Shown in pieces: positions 21,851-35,974 of a stretch of DNA of 64,000 bases (position 1 is its first letter; every line of letters begins with the position of its first letter). The notes under the pieces are model-generated. The model was given only the letters and a program-made list of their open reading frames with translations, was not told the origin of the DNA and did no database searches. The stretch comes from Epiperipatus broadwayi (Eukaryota > Onychophora > Udeonychophora > Euonychophora > Peripatidae): contig JAQFVV010000186.1 in the NCBI GenBank assembly GCA_028023455.1, positions 2,072,700 through 2,136,699 on the forward strand. The letters are read 5' to 3'. Made by a program: the position numbers and the translations under genes.

Positions 21851-24800
21851 ATTACACTTATTATAGTTATGTTCATTAATGCTAAGCTCTTAGCTAAAGA
21901 AAATAGTTCTAAATATTAACTAGAAAATAATAATTCAAAAACAACAAACCAGGATTTACATGAAATTATATATATTTAATAAATATTAAACGAACGCATA
22001 TATGTATTACAAAAGATTAAGGAAACGTATGTATATTTTACCAACTAGTTTCACGCTTAGGACAATATTGTTTATTTACAAGACTTGGGAATTTGTTGAT
22101 TAAAATCCCCTCTATCACTCATTTAATAAATATAATTTTATAGATACAACTTTATAGTGTTTTATAACTTATGCGGAGTTAATAAGCTAATTAAAGAAAA
22201 CTTTGCTACGGAGCGTTGTGGATGCCGAAAATAAATATAAAAGATCGTGACAGTTTTAACAGTAAATGATTTATTTGATAACGGGCAAAATATATGATTT
22301 CAATCATGTATTTCTTAGGAGAACCATTATTTATACTTTTATTCGCATTGTTTGGCAAAGACGTCTTTTAGAAATAAGAAACAAACAATGCGCTTTATTT
22401 ACGAGATTATATGATATAATAAATAATTTACATTTGTCTACGTCTATGGGAATCGATAACGCTTTTTCAAAGAAAGCATTTTAACTCCATGAACAGAACG
22501 TATTTTACGAAATGAATCATTATCTTTAACACATCATTGCGACTTACTGAAGTTAGGTAGACGGTGATTAAATTAAGGACAAGAGTAACGGTACTAGCAT
22601 ACATTAAAGAAATCTGGCCTTCATGGCGATTGTGGATATTTTATCATTTTAAAGCATATTTGAAAAACGAACTTAGATTTGATATGTCCGCGCATTCTGG
22701 CGGAGCGATATCGAAAGAGGGTCTGGGTTTGAGAGCCCAGAATCTGGATGCACTGTTTTCTGCAGCACATAATATCATAACCCTCATAAACTTTACGTTC
22801 ACAGGAAGTAGTGTTCCTAATTACGAACGATTTTAAAAGTAGGATGGGAGCTTTAGACGTTCCCAATGACTAAACAGTCGAGAAATGGAGAAGATAAAAT
22901 ATCAGAATAAAGTGGATGGTATGCCAGCAACGTTATTGGACATGAATATAATTTTATAACATAATTTTCATATAATATTATTTTAGAACTTGGAAATTGT
23001 CTAACCTCTTGCGCAATAATCTGTTTTCAATTCTGAGTCATTTAACAAATCATAATGAATAATAACTTTTATTTATATTACTAAGTTAATAAAATTTATA
23101 TTTGAATTCGATTCCCATATACGTATTAATTAAAGAATTAGCCCTTCAGGCAATGGTAAGAAAAGGTAGAATTTTATATTAGGTGTCGCAATCTTTTATA
23201 AAGGCAACTAAACAACAAAATAAAATAAGCATCCACAATAAAATACTTTTAGGTATACAACCAACCTAGCGAACGATTTCTATTCTAAATAAACAAATGA
23301 ATATAATTTTACTAATGAATTTAATAAAAGTCGCGAGATTGATTGATACCGTCATATTAGAGAAAATAATATATATATATTATATTAAACAAAATAAGTT
23401 ATATACATTTAATTGAGCCGCATAAAGTTATATAAACATAAATTAAGCGTGAAAGCAAACGTATATTTAGAATTACATAAGTATTAATAAAGGATTATAG
23501 AGAGAGAGTTTACGAGCAAAACTAGCAAAACATCATAAATGGATCTATGAATTAATTTAGCTACAAATTATAAATCATCCGTGAATGTTCGTATTAAGGC
23601 AGCTCTAAATTACATGATTTTACCTAAGATATCAGCATAGCAGCAGACAGGCAGGTAGGTAGGTTCTACGTCATCTCATATGGCCGGTCAGATAGAATTT
23701 TGACGGCTGGTAGACAGTTCTCCGAGAGGAGAAGAAAGAGGTGAAAGAGCTCCACTACTCACTCTTCATCACGCAGAACTTGTGTTGGCTTCTTAAAAGT
23801 AAAGTTTAAACTCAACTCTGAAACTCAACTAAAACTGAAAGTAATTAAAAACTAACTTCCTTTGTTCTGTGGTTCCTTTTATAACATTTTAATACCGCCC
23901 AGAATGCAATTTCATATACCAACCCTATCTCTATAATCCCTTTACAAACAACATTTAATTAACAACATGTTTTTATACAGATAAGGCTCGAAATACCATT
24001 TTTAGCTATTTTAAATCATTCGACAACAACTGATAAACGATTTGTTTTCGATCTTAATTGCGATTGACAATTTTAATTAAAGGCAACAAGCTGAATTTAA
24101 ACAAAGATTATTTTAGCATTTAGAGCCTCCCCCATTCTTCTTTGTTGTCACATTAAATAGTTTAATTAAATACTTTAAATCAAAATACATATAGATATAA
24201 CAAAAAAAATTTACAATTATATAAAGAAAAATGTTTAGTTGTCAGCAATAAACATTAATAACATTATTGCTTCATTCATATATATACGCATCACGCACAC
24301 TACTGTTTTACTTTACTAAATAGTTTTAATTTTATTAATTTCTCTAATCATTAGGCATACAGTGTGTGGGTGAATAGCATATATTTATAGCAAGGTCTGA
24401 ATTGCGGACCCCTAGGAGGTTAGTCTAGATGGTGAAACATGAAGCATCAACGATTAGACATCGATTGCTTCACTATATATTATATAATAAAGTTATGTCA
24501 TCATACAAAGAATGACATTCGTATCTGCATTCAACTTGTATAATGACTAATTCATCATTTCCTGTGAGAATACACACTGTCGTACAGTTCTCTATATACG
24601 ACCATGAATAGATCCAATAGTCATACTTTCACCCATAATTTAAATAGTGAAAGGGTTCTGAATTATAATTATTCTTACAAAAAAAAATCATTCATTTATA
24701 CATTAGTTTCACCTACAATATTTTCATTAGTTCATATTAATGAATTTGAGTTCAACAATAATGGATATCACAATAGTTTCTTTCCCTTTTTGACTAACAA

Positions 24801-24930
24801 TATATATTTTTTGCTAATAATCATTGTCTTTCTAGTTAAATCTTTAATTAAAAATATACCGTTATTGCTGTTTTATAACTCGTAACCTTTACATGTTCTT
24901 TAGAAAGGCTACATTATTTTGGAATTTTTT
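21851..24930. other. Intron 2 sequence, no gene recognised
   Basis: Mostly AT-rich. Near 22040, the minus strand carries CGTGAAACTAGTTGG, which resembles the GAAA box and helix III of a hammerhead but has no CUGANGA upstream. At 22560-22870 both strands are open for 80-90 codons; neither product has a recognisable motif. A less AT-rich patch at 23640-23900 looks like part of an old element but has no terminal features I can define. Confidence 0.4.
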
Positions 24931-24933
24931 TGG

Positions 24934-27900
24934 TAGTTGTACCAATCATGTAATATGACCATCAGGCAATGCTGTGGTACCATCAGTAACCGCCAAGAAG
25001 TCTGCAAGTGATAAATTTCTATCCGAAAGTGGCTAAAATCGACAAATTAAAATACCTAAGGCAAAATAAGTCGAACAAATCCTTCAAAAATACATATTAC
25101 AAAAAAAAACAAGAAAATGCTATAAAATTTGAATTACAAAAACAGAAATCAGTGAAAATATGTCAAAATCGACACCTCCCCCCTAGAATGAAAAATTCTT
25201 TGCTTAAATTGATAAATAAAAATGCCTAAGGCAAAATAAATCAAACAAATCCTTCGACAAAACAAATTACAAAAAAAAAAAAAAAAGAAAATGCTATAAA
25301 ATTCAAATTACGAAAACAAAAACTTTAATGGCCAAAAAAATTAACAATGGCAGAAGAGGCTTCATTATTGGCGGGAGTTACAAAAGCAGAATTTCATCAA
25401 TATTTAGCTTTCAACATTTGCAAATATGTATCTGCGATCAGATTCGATTATATAAACTAAAAAGAACATTACACGAGAGATTCTATTTATCAAATTAATT
25501 ATTCTCTGCTTTGAAATTATGGCATATCATCGAAAATAAGTCACACGTACCCCCCCCACTAAAGAATTTCTATCCAAAAATAGCTAAAATAACATATTAA
25601 AATGCCTACATCGAACAAATTCTTCTAAAATACAAATTCCAAAAAAAAAAAAAAGGCTACGAAATTCAAAGTACAACAAAAACAGAAAAAATTTAATGGT
25701 CAAAAAAAATTAACAATGGCGGAAGTGGTTTCCTTAATGGCAGGAGTTACAAAAACAGAATTTCATCGAGTTATTTAGCTTTCAGCATTGGCAAATATGC
25801 CATCTGCAATCAGATTTTAAAGCAGGGATTTATATAAGCTAAAAAGCAATAAGAACATTACACCAGAAAGGTTCTAATTGTCTCCTAAAAACTTATCAAA
25901 TTAATTATTCTCTGCTTTGAAATTATGGCATATCATTTAAATTCATCAATATTTAAAAAATAAAAAGCAACACACAAAAAATGATATTACCAATTTCCTT
26001 CCAGGCATTTGTAGTAGGCACTTGGATGTTTGCAGCATAAAAATCCATTAAAAAGAACATTATTATTTTGATTTAGAGAACAGATTGCAGCACGCAGTGA
26101 TTATTTTATGGTTTAAAAAATATGACAAAGAAGCCAGAAATTAACAGCAGGCTTTAGCAAACAATTATGGTTCTGCAAAAAATAGGTTCAAATTTTTAGG
26201 CTTTTGGTGCAAAATTATTTAGAGAAACATGCAAATTTTTGAAGCTATTGGAGCAAAATTATTTAGAAAAGCCTTTTTTCAAACAGATTGCAGCAAATTT
26301 AAATAATAAGTGCACATTTTTAAAGAATAGATTTTAGCACTTAAATAATTATAGGAGATTAAATAATGATGGTTATTTGGTTTAAAAAAATACAGCAAAG
26401 ATGGCTGAAATTAACAGCAGATTATAATTTAGAAATTGTAAATGATTCGGATAGCTGTGACAAATGACAATTTGCAATCTTCAAACCAGGTTCCTTTCCG
26501 AAGTGCTACGCTGTTTTGACATGCACAAAAGTTACACCACCATTGTGCCCTTGGACTCACATAAAGTGTCATTTGATGGCCACAGACACTTTTTGAGAGG
26601 GCAGAACACTTTTACTTTGGAGGAACTCCACTGCCTGATGTTCAGTTTTTAGAAGATCCCAAATTTTTATCATTTTGAGTAAAAAAAGATGCTACTGATA
26701 TTTCAGCGCAGGATTTTGAAATGTTGCATGAAGTTTGTGCGTTTTTAATGTTGTATTCATCTGTGTAAAAAAAATCCATATTAACCCTATCAAAAAATAA
26801 AAATAATTCCAATGACTTCTATTTCTAGCAGTACAAAATAATTAATGTCATAATAAAACTAAACAGATATTTCAAAAGACTAGTTCAGTTACATTTTGAT
26901 TAAATTTATCAGCTTTGGAAATTATATTTTTCGTGTGAAATATCTATTACATCACATTTCATTTTGAAAGTACGAACTGTGATGTGTAATATATTACGGT
27001 GCGATTATATTTCTCTTTTTAAATGTTTATTTGGTATATGTTGTAACGATCCGGAGAATAGTACTTAACGTGGTCTGCACTACAGGGCGCCATCTAGGCA
27101 TTTAAATCTAGAAAATTTATAAAGTAGGCAGATACGTAAGTCAAAAAAAAAAAAAAAAATTTTTTTTTTTTAAATTTTGATTCCGGTTGTTAGCCCATGT
27201 CACTAGCTCAGGGAGTAGCAGAGATTTAATAATATCATATCTTATCTAATTAGATTTCAACATTAAAAAATAAATAAAATAAGCCACTGCCAGTAATTAG
27301 CATACAAACATTTATTTATGCACATATATATAAGATTTAAAATTATTTTAGTATTAGTTTTACATTTTAACATTTAACATTATTTTTAACTTTGATTTTT
27401 GACTTTAATTTACATTTAATTACTATTATATTCTAATTTTACATTTTAATTAAGTTCGCACAGATAAATTTATGAAAGCTTGTTTATAATGTTGAATATA
27501 GATCGGTTACATAGATTTCACGGTCAAAAACATTTCAAAGTAAACATAAACGATCAAAATACAAAATTATTGATTACTGACAATTGCGGAGGGAAATTTA
27601 TATGTAACCCAATAGTATTCACCATAAGATACTTGCATTGTCACCAATAACTTAAAAGACATCCGAATAAATACATTTTAGATACTCACCGTAAGGTATC
27701 ATTATTTATCGAATGTCTATATATTTTGATCAAATATGAAAATCCACAACATACTTAACCGATAACCAATCCATACAAGCGTCTATAAACAACTTAAATT
27801 TAATGCATTTTTATTTAGGGTCAAGTATGAATAGACCACATAGATTTGCATTTGAAAATAAAATATTCTGTCCCTATTTAACCTTAGGCTAAAATTCGCA

Positions 27901-30900
27901 GTCAAACTGGCATCAATCCATCTGATACATTGATGTATTCAATGTAATACGGAATACGGCAGCACCAAAAAGATTAAGAGAAGATATTGACTCTCATTAG
28001 ACAGGAATATTACTTCTATCTAACGAGAAGAACAATAAAAAAAAAAACTCCATAGAAAGGAACTGCGCTCTGCGTCTTATAATTCCTTCCATAGGCAAAA
28101 CGGGAGAGTGCGGCGTATGAAGCGATTCTGCCAGTAGCGAATCTCCGACTACATCTACTAACTACATCAATATATCCAATCCATTGACCCAATCTAACAA
28201 CGACACAAATAACCTAAGATTACCCTCCCCTAATATAACTTTACAAATCTATACAGCCATTCACGCCCGACTTAAGTTTAACATTTATATAATTAATTTA
28301 ACGAAAAACAAAAAAAATCATGATAAAAACTTAAAGAATAAAAAATAAATAAATGGAAATGATTTTACATAAATAAGAAAAAAAATACATCAAATAACAC
28401 TATTAATAAAGAATTTAGTTTGGTCAGATAGGATTCTATTTGTAACAATTAAATACTAGGAAAGTTTAAAATTTAAAGTTCTTAGTGTTTTCAAATTAAT
28501 ATTGTTCATTATATCTTAGAAAGTTCTTACGGTTTTAGAAATGTTCATCTTTTACAGTTGCTTGCCGTTTGAAATCCAGCGTTAAATTTCCCGATGATCC
28601 TGTGGTCCTCTGAATATAAGAAAAGCGATGTTTCATTTTTCCATTTTATAACAACTGAAGGGATTGAACGTGCGTCCTTCAATCTCTTCTCCCGCACCTC
28701 CGCACTAACATCTATCTGTCACATCGTAATAATCATAATAACTCACTAATTAATAATTTCCAAATTTTCCTTTTATACGTATTCGAAGGATTGACTTGGC
28801 ATTATGTCATCGATGTGATGATCCTTTCGCTGAGGTCCGATTTCCCGATGGATTTCTTTCATTGGCTATTTGTTTCTATTGTTTTCCTATCTGACCGCTG
28901 TTTTTACATTTAAATGCCCAAGGCTGGTTTACATTTGACTAATTAAATTTATCATTTCCATTTCTGATTAATTAACCTGTTTTCCAAATCAAAGATATAT
29001 TTAAAGATAAATTTAAAGATATAATTTTATCTCCAAATCTTTTTAAGTTTTTGTTTTTAAAATACCTTTTCTATTTTTAATACAGTTTTATTTTAATAAT
29101 TTTTTTTATCTGTGCGATTTAATATATACGAGTTTAAGATGATATTTAATTTCAATTTTTAATTCTAAAAGAAAATTTTTAAATGCGAACTTTTTAATTT
29201 ACTTTCATGTTTAATAAATAAAAAAAAAACCAATGTAACGAACGTCTATGCTCGTTACAATGTGTATGGATTTAATTTAGTATTTTTCTAAGAACTCATA
29301 TAACATAAATATATAATGAAATGTTTAAGCAATTATTTACCGGTTTCTAACTTTTGCATGTAGGCTAAATGTTAATTTTAAAAATAAATTTGGCTTAGAG
29401 TGAAAGTAAATGCAATCTTCGCAGTGCCATTTTCCATTCACTTGGGAATCATCTTTGTTGAGCTAAGTTAAGAAGTTTAACAATAGAAAACTAAATTTTA
29501 TAATTTTAAAGAAGAGTTATAAAAGCTAATAGATTTTTAATTAATTTTATTTTTTGATAGCTAATGGATTTTTATGCTGCAAATAATCTTTTTCTATTAC
29601 ACATCACAATTTGTACTACTTTTCACATGAAAAATATAATTTCTTGAGACGACAAAGCTGCAAATATCCAAGTGTCTACTACAAATGCCTGGAAGGAAAT
29701 TAGTAATATTAGTTTTTGTGCATTGCGTTTTATTTTTTAAATATTGATGAATTTAAATGTTATACCATAATTTCAAAGCAGAGAATAATTAATGTGATAA
29801 ATTTTTGGAAGACAATTAGAACCTCTGGCATAATGTTCGTATTGCTTTTTAGCTTATATAAATCCCTGCTTTGAAATCTGATCGCACAGGCATATTTGCA
29901 AATGTTGAAAGTCCTTTATTTTTTTAAATATTGGTGAAATTTAGTATATTTTTTGAAAACTATGCCATCTGCCATTAATGAAGCTTCATTAATTTTTTGG
30001 ACATTTACATTATAGTTTTTCTATTCTTGTAATTATAATATTTTCTCCCAATTTTTTTTAAATTTGTAATTTAGTGGGATTTGTTCAATGTAGGCGTTTT
30101 AATTTGTTATTTGAGCTATTTTTGGATAGAAATTCTTCATTGGGGGGAGGTAGTTTTTATGTTTACTTATTTTTGATGATATGCCATAATTTCAAAGCAG
30201 ACAATAATTAATTTGATAAATACAACCTCTCGTATAATGTTCTTTTTAGTTTATATAAGTGCTGCTTTGGAATCTGATCGCAGATGCATAGTTTCTAATG
30301 TTGACAGCTAAATAACTCCTGCCAATAATGAAATCCCTTCCGCCTTTATTAATTTTTTTGCAAATGTTGAAAGCTAAATATTGATGAAATTCTGTTTTTG
30401 TAACTCGCCAATAATGAAAGTTCTTCCGCCATTGTTCATTTTTTTGACAATTAATGAAAAATTTCCTGTTTTTGTTGTACTTCGAATTTCATTGTGTTTT
30501 CTTGGTTTTTTTTTTTTTTGTAATTTGTATTTTAGAAGGATTTGATCAATTTAATTTGTCCATTTCAGCTATTTCTGGATAGAAATTCTTCATTGGGGAG
30601 GGGGTAGGTTTTAGGTTTGACTTATTTTTGATGATAAGCAATAATTTCAAAGCAGAGAATAATTAATTTGATAAATAGAATCTCTTGTGTAATGTTTTTT
30701 TTAGTTTATATAACTGCTGCTTTGGAATTTGATTGCAGATGCATATTTGCTAATGTTGAAAGCTAAATATTGATGATATTCTGTTTTTTGTAACTCCCGC
30801 CAATAATGAAGCCCCTTCCGTCATTGTTAATTTTTTTGACCATTAAAGTTTTTCGGTTTTTGTAATTCGAATTTTATAGCATTCCTTTTTTTTTTTTTGT

Positions 30901-31247
30901 AATTTGTATTTTTGAAGGATGTGTTCAATTTATTTTGCCTTAGGCATTTTTATTTATCGATTTAAGTGACGAATTCTTCATTCAGGTTGGGGGGGGGGGT
31001 GTTTGATATATTTTCACTGATTTCTGTTTTTGTAATTCGATTTTATAGCATTTTCTTGTTGGTTTTTTTTTTTTTTTGTAATTTGTATTTTTGAAAGATT
31101 TGTTAGATTTATTTTGCCTTAGGTATTTTAATTTGTCAATTTTAGCCACTTTCGGATAGAAATTTATCACTTGCAGGCTTCTTGGCGGTTGTTGATGGTA
31201 CTGCAGTATCACCTGGCGGCCGTATTACACGATCGATACAACTATCT
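24934..31247. mobile_element. Giant foldback element with long, internally repeated arms
   Basis: The left arm starting GTAGTTGTACC (about 24934) is mirrored by the right arm ending near 31247. Both share GCCAAGAAG, CTGCAAGTGATAAATTTC, and CTATCCGAAAGTGGCTAAAAT. The left arm extends to about 26055 and reappears at 26910-26995. The right arm runs from about 29560. Inside each arm, a module with TTTCTATCC, GGCTAAAAT, AATGCCTAAGGCAAAAT and poly-A recurs three or four times as direct subrepeats (left: about 25010, 25200, 25560). Long inverted arms with internal direct repeats are typical of foldback elements. No transposase is seen. The centre is interrupted by a 2.2-kb insertion. Confidence 0.78.
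27042..29259. mobile_element. 2218-bp insertion with TGTAACGA/TCGTTACA ends (solo LTR or DNA element)
   Basis: The ends are perfect 8-bp inverted repeats, TGTAACGA and TCGTTACA. The flanks are identical ATGT on both sides (27038-27041 and 29260-29263), a 4-bp target duplication. TG...CA ends and a 4-bp duplication suit a long solo LTR of a Ty3/Gypsy-type element, but a non-autonomous DNA transposon is also possible. The last 26 bp fold on themselves because a second TGTAACGA lies at 29234-29241. No coding domain was recognised inside. It is inserted in the centre of the foldback element, so it is younger than that element. Confidence 0.7.
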
Positions 31248-33850
31248 TTTTTTTTACTTGTACCGTATATAACATCATTAATTCTCATTTTATTTTATTA
31301 ATAACTTTCTCCAAGTCATTTTGTGCTATATTTTTGCTATGTTATGAGGCATTATTAACAAAATATTTTATTTTTCTCTTTTTTTTTTTTTACCTTTTGT
31401 ATTATTATCCAAATATTAAGTGAGAATCGGATATGAGATATTTGTATTGTATTCTGTTAGTCTTACGATATTTGCAAATTTCAAACATGTATTACAAAAT
31501 AAAAGAGTGGTTTACTTTGCAAGTGATCATAGGAAGTTTGAACAATGGAAGTGACCAAGATTGGCCTAGAATCATGGACTTTGAGCTCCAAAACCTGCCA
31601 TTCTCCTATTGCAACAATCCAAAGAATTATAAGGACTCTTCTCACATTTAATTAAAAAGTCTTATCAGCAATGCACTCACGCAAATTTTGTATCTATGAT
31701 TCATTGTTAGGGTAATTTTACATGAATTGTTTTTTTATAAATAAACTCATTTCTTTGATAGACTTTATTAGATATTTTAACATTTTTCTTCAAGTGTTTA
31801 AGTAGCATTCAATGAGAATATAATACAAGATTAAGTAGCATCTAAATTTATTGGCTACAGTACTCATTACACCCTCAGTTTGATTCATGATTAATGTGTA
31901 AGGTGGTATAGAAGGACTGAAACTTGGTTTTGATGATTGCTTTTCATAATTTTGGAATTGAAATTTAGTTTCCCTATGTAAACTGTCATTTCTATTAGGT
32001 TTGTTTTATTAGTTAATTGGAAAAGACTTTTTTTTATTGTAGATGGCTGTAATATTTTTTGTTACTGTTCTCATGAATTTCTTTATCACATTTTTATTTT
32101 AAATGAGCCTTACTCTGATTTGTTTAGATTAGCAATTCCTTAATCTTGCTTGACTTTGCTGGTGACCTGTTAACTTCTTATTGTCTAATCTATAAATTCA
32201 TAGCAGCCAAAACTTAATTAAAAATAGAATATTCACAATTAGCAGTCAAGGCAGTCTCTATAGAAAAAAGATGGCTTCCACTTCAGGGATTGCATTGACA
32301 ACAATTGTATAGTTTTGACTTTTTTTTTGTTGTGAAAACTTTTAAAGCATGGTGTGGCTATCTGATACTCAGATTGCGCTTCACAGTCCACTCCAATCTC
32401 CCACCACCAAACCAAATTCAAACTCCATCCTTAAACGAATATATGCACTTATTAACACAATTTTTTTTGCTTTAATTATAAAAATAGCCATGACGTAGAT
32501 ATTTGTTAATATCTTAAATTGAATATCTTAAATAAATAAATATTTTATAACATTTCAATTCATATATGTGCGTAATAGATATGTATATATAATAGATAAT
32601 GGGAGATTACTTGTAAAATAGTTATTATATTAGCTTGTATATTTAAAATTTTATATATTATTTATTTTTAGTAATGGTGGTCAGAAAAGCTGATGCAATC
32701 ATGCCAGATATTCTCGAATGCAATTAAATCAATTAACAGGAAATCCATTAGTCCAAGTTAAAAATATTATAATTTTACAAAAATAATGTAAGATCTATTA
32801 TTGGGAATTTTACCCTTTTTAAATTAGTTTTAAAATATATGATTATATTTTAAAACAATCATTCGAGGAATTTTGGCAAGATTATATTGTTTTATAACTT
32901 ACTAGAACAAAAGCATGCATCCAGTCTGCAAATTGCAGATCGCTAAAGTATATAAAGTGTCTCAGGTCTGGCAGCTAAAAGCATTCCAGAATAACTTACA
33001 AAAATGTATAAATAGGGCTGAATTTAAATACCCAAAGAGAACAGTTACTTGTATAAGAGCAATAGCAAGCCATCTCCATGCTTGTCATATTTCTGAATCA
33101 ATGTGCCTTTAGTAGAAGAAAAATTGACCTTCCTCGCCATTCAAAAATGCAGTCTCTTCCAAAATCATCACCCAGGACCTATGTACCCATGAACTATAAT
33201 CATGTACTGAAACTTTAGATAGTGGAAATGCTACCTGTCTGACAAACAAGAATCAAACTAGATCTAGTCTCACAATTAACTAAGGACTGCTACTAATAAT
33301 TGATTAAGGTAATAGATTCATGTTGCTGCATATATCTCATAAACTTTCATTAAATAACTTCAACCTTAATCTGAATTTCTTGCTTAACCCTTTATTAAAC
33401 GTATTGTATCTCTTTTAGCTGATCTTGAGATCAGAAATTAATTATCGATTAAAAATGATTTGTAAATTCTTACCTGATTTTAAATATGTATTTAACTCCA
33501 TAAACTCTCTATTAAAATCTCTCCTATCACTGAGCTTCTATTAAATAATTGTAGTGTTTGTAAAAATGGCAGACATTTTTGTGCACTCCAGAAAAACTAG
33601 AATTTATTCGTAAGGCTGTTTTTAGATCGCGCTCTGATAGCTGAGGAATTTAATTAGTGCATTGACGTAATGGCGATCGACAATTCCTAGAAATATTTGC
33701 TAATTACAAATGTTTCTAGATAAGAGATGTTACCTTATTGGTCAGTGCATTGATTGATCGTTGCAGTTGTCAGAGAGCGATAAGAAGACTGGGTAACATC
33801 GAGCAGTGTAATATAGACAGCAGTAGAGAGCAGTCACGCAGTAGCAAGTT
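31248..33850. other. Intron 2 sequence, no gene recognised
   Basis: Poly-T near 31380. Open frames at 31433-31651 and 32239-32421 have no recognisable domain. From about 33550 TGTAGTGTT faces AACACTA at about 34167, which could be the ends of an element containing the minisatellite below. No target duplication supports this. Confidence 0.4.
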
Positions 33851-34035
33851 GCAGACCATGTGTTTGGAGAGCATCCGCTTGCAGACCATTCATTGGAGAG
33901 CAGTCGATGCAGACCATTCGTTGGAGAGCATCCGTGGCTGAGCTTCGTTGCAGACCAATTCGTTGGAGAGTTTCGTTGCAGACCAATTCATTTGGAGAGC
34001 TTCGTGGCAGACCAATTCGTTGGAGAGCTTCGTTG
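33851..34035 (+). repeat. Minisatellite, about 28-30 bp unit, six copies
   Basis: The motif GCAGACCA followed by TTGGAGAG begins at 33851, 33881, 33909, 33950, 33978 and 34007. Spacing is 28-30 bp, with one 41-bp unit. The last three units (GCAGACCAATTC, then TTGGAGAGCTTCGT) are the most alike, so the array has been growing at its 3' end. It makes accidental open frames on both strands. Confidence 0.85.
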
Positions 34036-35970
34036 GAAAAGAACAGCGTGGGAATTGTATAATGTTATTTGCTGACCGCACAGTATGACTTGCAGTTATA
34101 ACCTTGGCACAGTCGTAAGTGCGGATATTACAATAATAATAATTTCTTATTTCACTTTCATGTGGCAACACTATTTTGTAATGTTTATTATTATATTTTA
34201 TATTTTTGTATTTTGAAAGAGTATGCCAATAACCTCCTAAATTCGCAAATATGTTCGCTCTCTCTTTTAAAATTCCCCCCTTCTTTTTGTGGGGAGATCA
34301 ATTAAGGTTTTAGTTAAGAACAAGTTTTGTTAGTTCATTACTGCAGATGCTTGCCAGTTTGGGAGAAAACAATTTAATTATATTATAATGTTATAGTCGA
34401 AAACAGAGTAAAAATTTGTTTTTTTAAGAAATGTTTTTCCTAATTTAAATTAATAGCGCTAGTTTTAAAATCATAAAATGTGTTTATTTAAATTTAAATA
34501 TTTTGCTCGATGAAATAAATTTTCAATGACTACCACCTAACTCCTATATATATTTAATTAATTGTAAAATACAAGAAAAGCACTTAAAACTGAATATTCA
34601 TTATTTGTTTCAATGTTTATGGGAAGTTATATATGTAAATTAATATAATAAAGGGGAGGGGGATTCTCAGTTCTCGATAGAGTAATATCTCTTTCATTTA
34701 ATTTAAATTGTCCATACTGTTAGTAACCTAACCATACCATTACACTGGATATTCCAAAAATATAGGTATTAATTAATTAATTCTGAAAAATTTTACTTAT
34801 ATATTATTCCAAGCATTGCGTGCATACAGGCTACCTTGTTCATGTTTTTATATATATTGTGCTTTGTTCCCTGGGCGTATTGGGAAGCTGAACCCGGTCT
34901 TGTATATCCAAGAACAAGGTTAAACCCCCTTGGGACTTTTTTTATCGCTTGAGCTAGCTCTATATGGAATCGCTCCAGGAAAAACTGGCCCATGGCAACT
35001 CACTGCAGACTGTTCTTCGTTTAATGAGCCTATTCTGCCGAAGTCGCAGACATAGATCGGTCTTTATTTCGTCCATGAAAATTCTGAAGCACCTTTTAGG
35101 ATCCAAGACTGGATCACATAAATACGCCACCATGCACGCACTGCTCTCTTAAGTTTTTGTTCCAAATAAAATCTATGAATATCCCTAAGCCGTAATGTTC
35201 TGATTCTACTAAACAGATTTGTTTATCATTTATTAATATTTTCATGTTTGCGCCATTTTGTGACGCAATTATATACATTCCAAATGAACTCTTCCACACA
35301 CATTTCTTACTTCAGCATAAGCTGAGATTATTTCATTTATTAATGTTAATCATATTTCTCTAATAAACTCAATAATCCTTATTAAGTAAATTCGATCAAG
35401 TGCTACTCTCTCTCTCTTTAGGGGTGGACTAAAGATTCATTTATATACTTGCATATAGCGCTATTGAAATTGTATTTATAGATATTGTAATTCATTGATT
35501 ATTGGCATATGAATCAGCCACACTAAAATAAAACAGTGAATATATTTGTAATTACTTAAGTTATAAAAGACAAATCTCATGGGAAATAAATGTAAAGAGG
35601 CCAATGAAGATTAATGAAGAATTATAATCAAATTACTCACATGTATTTTATCTACATTAATAAATCTTATATATATGACAACTTTCAGAATCATTGTTTC
35701 ATTATTTAATAAATATATCTTGATTATATAAATTGATAATATGACTAGATGATATCCCGCTAATCTTATATAAATTAATGTGAAAGGTCATGATCTTTAA
35801 AAGTGTCAAACTTGTGATAATTGTATACCAAAAAGGTTTTATTCACTATACTATCATTTCCAAATTAGAGTCTCTTTGTGTCTCCACTTTGCAATGCCGG
35901 CAGAGAGAGAGAAAATTAGATCGGTATTATCGGAATTGTTGCTCATAAGTTGGTAAATCTGGAAAATAGG
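34036..35970. other. Intron 2 sequence with a less AT-rich patch, no gene recognised
   Basis: The patch at 34850-35150 stands out in base composition. Both strands have open frames of about 60 codons (for example QFFLERFHIELAQAIKKVPRGF on the minus strand, written here in part), but no family was recognised. It could be a fragment of a degraded transposon. The rest is AT-rich. Confidence 0.4.
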
Positions 35971-35974
35971 CAAA

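Noticed and set aside
22564-22866. Overlapping frames of 80-90 codons on both strands.
   Set aside because: No recognisable motif, no repeat support, and no splice sites fitting the host gene phase.
24604-24885. 93-codon frame before the foldback element.
   Set aside because: Low-complexity, rich in Asn, Ile, Phe and Leu as expected from AT-rich DNA, with no support from repeats or splice sites.
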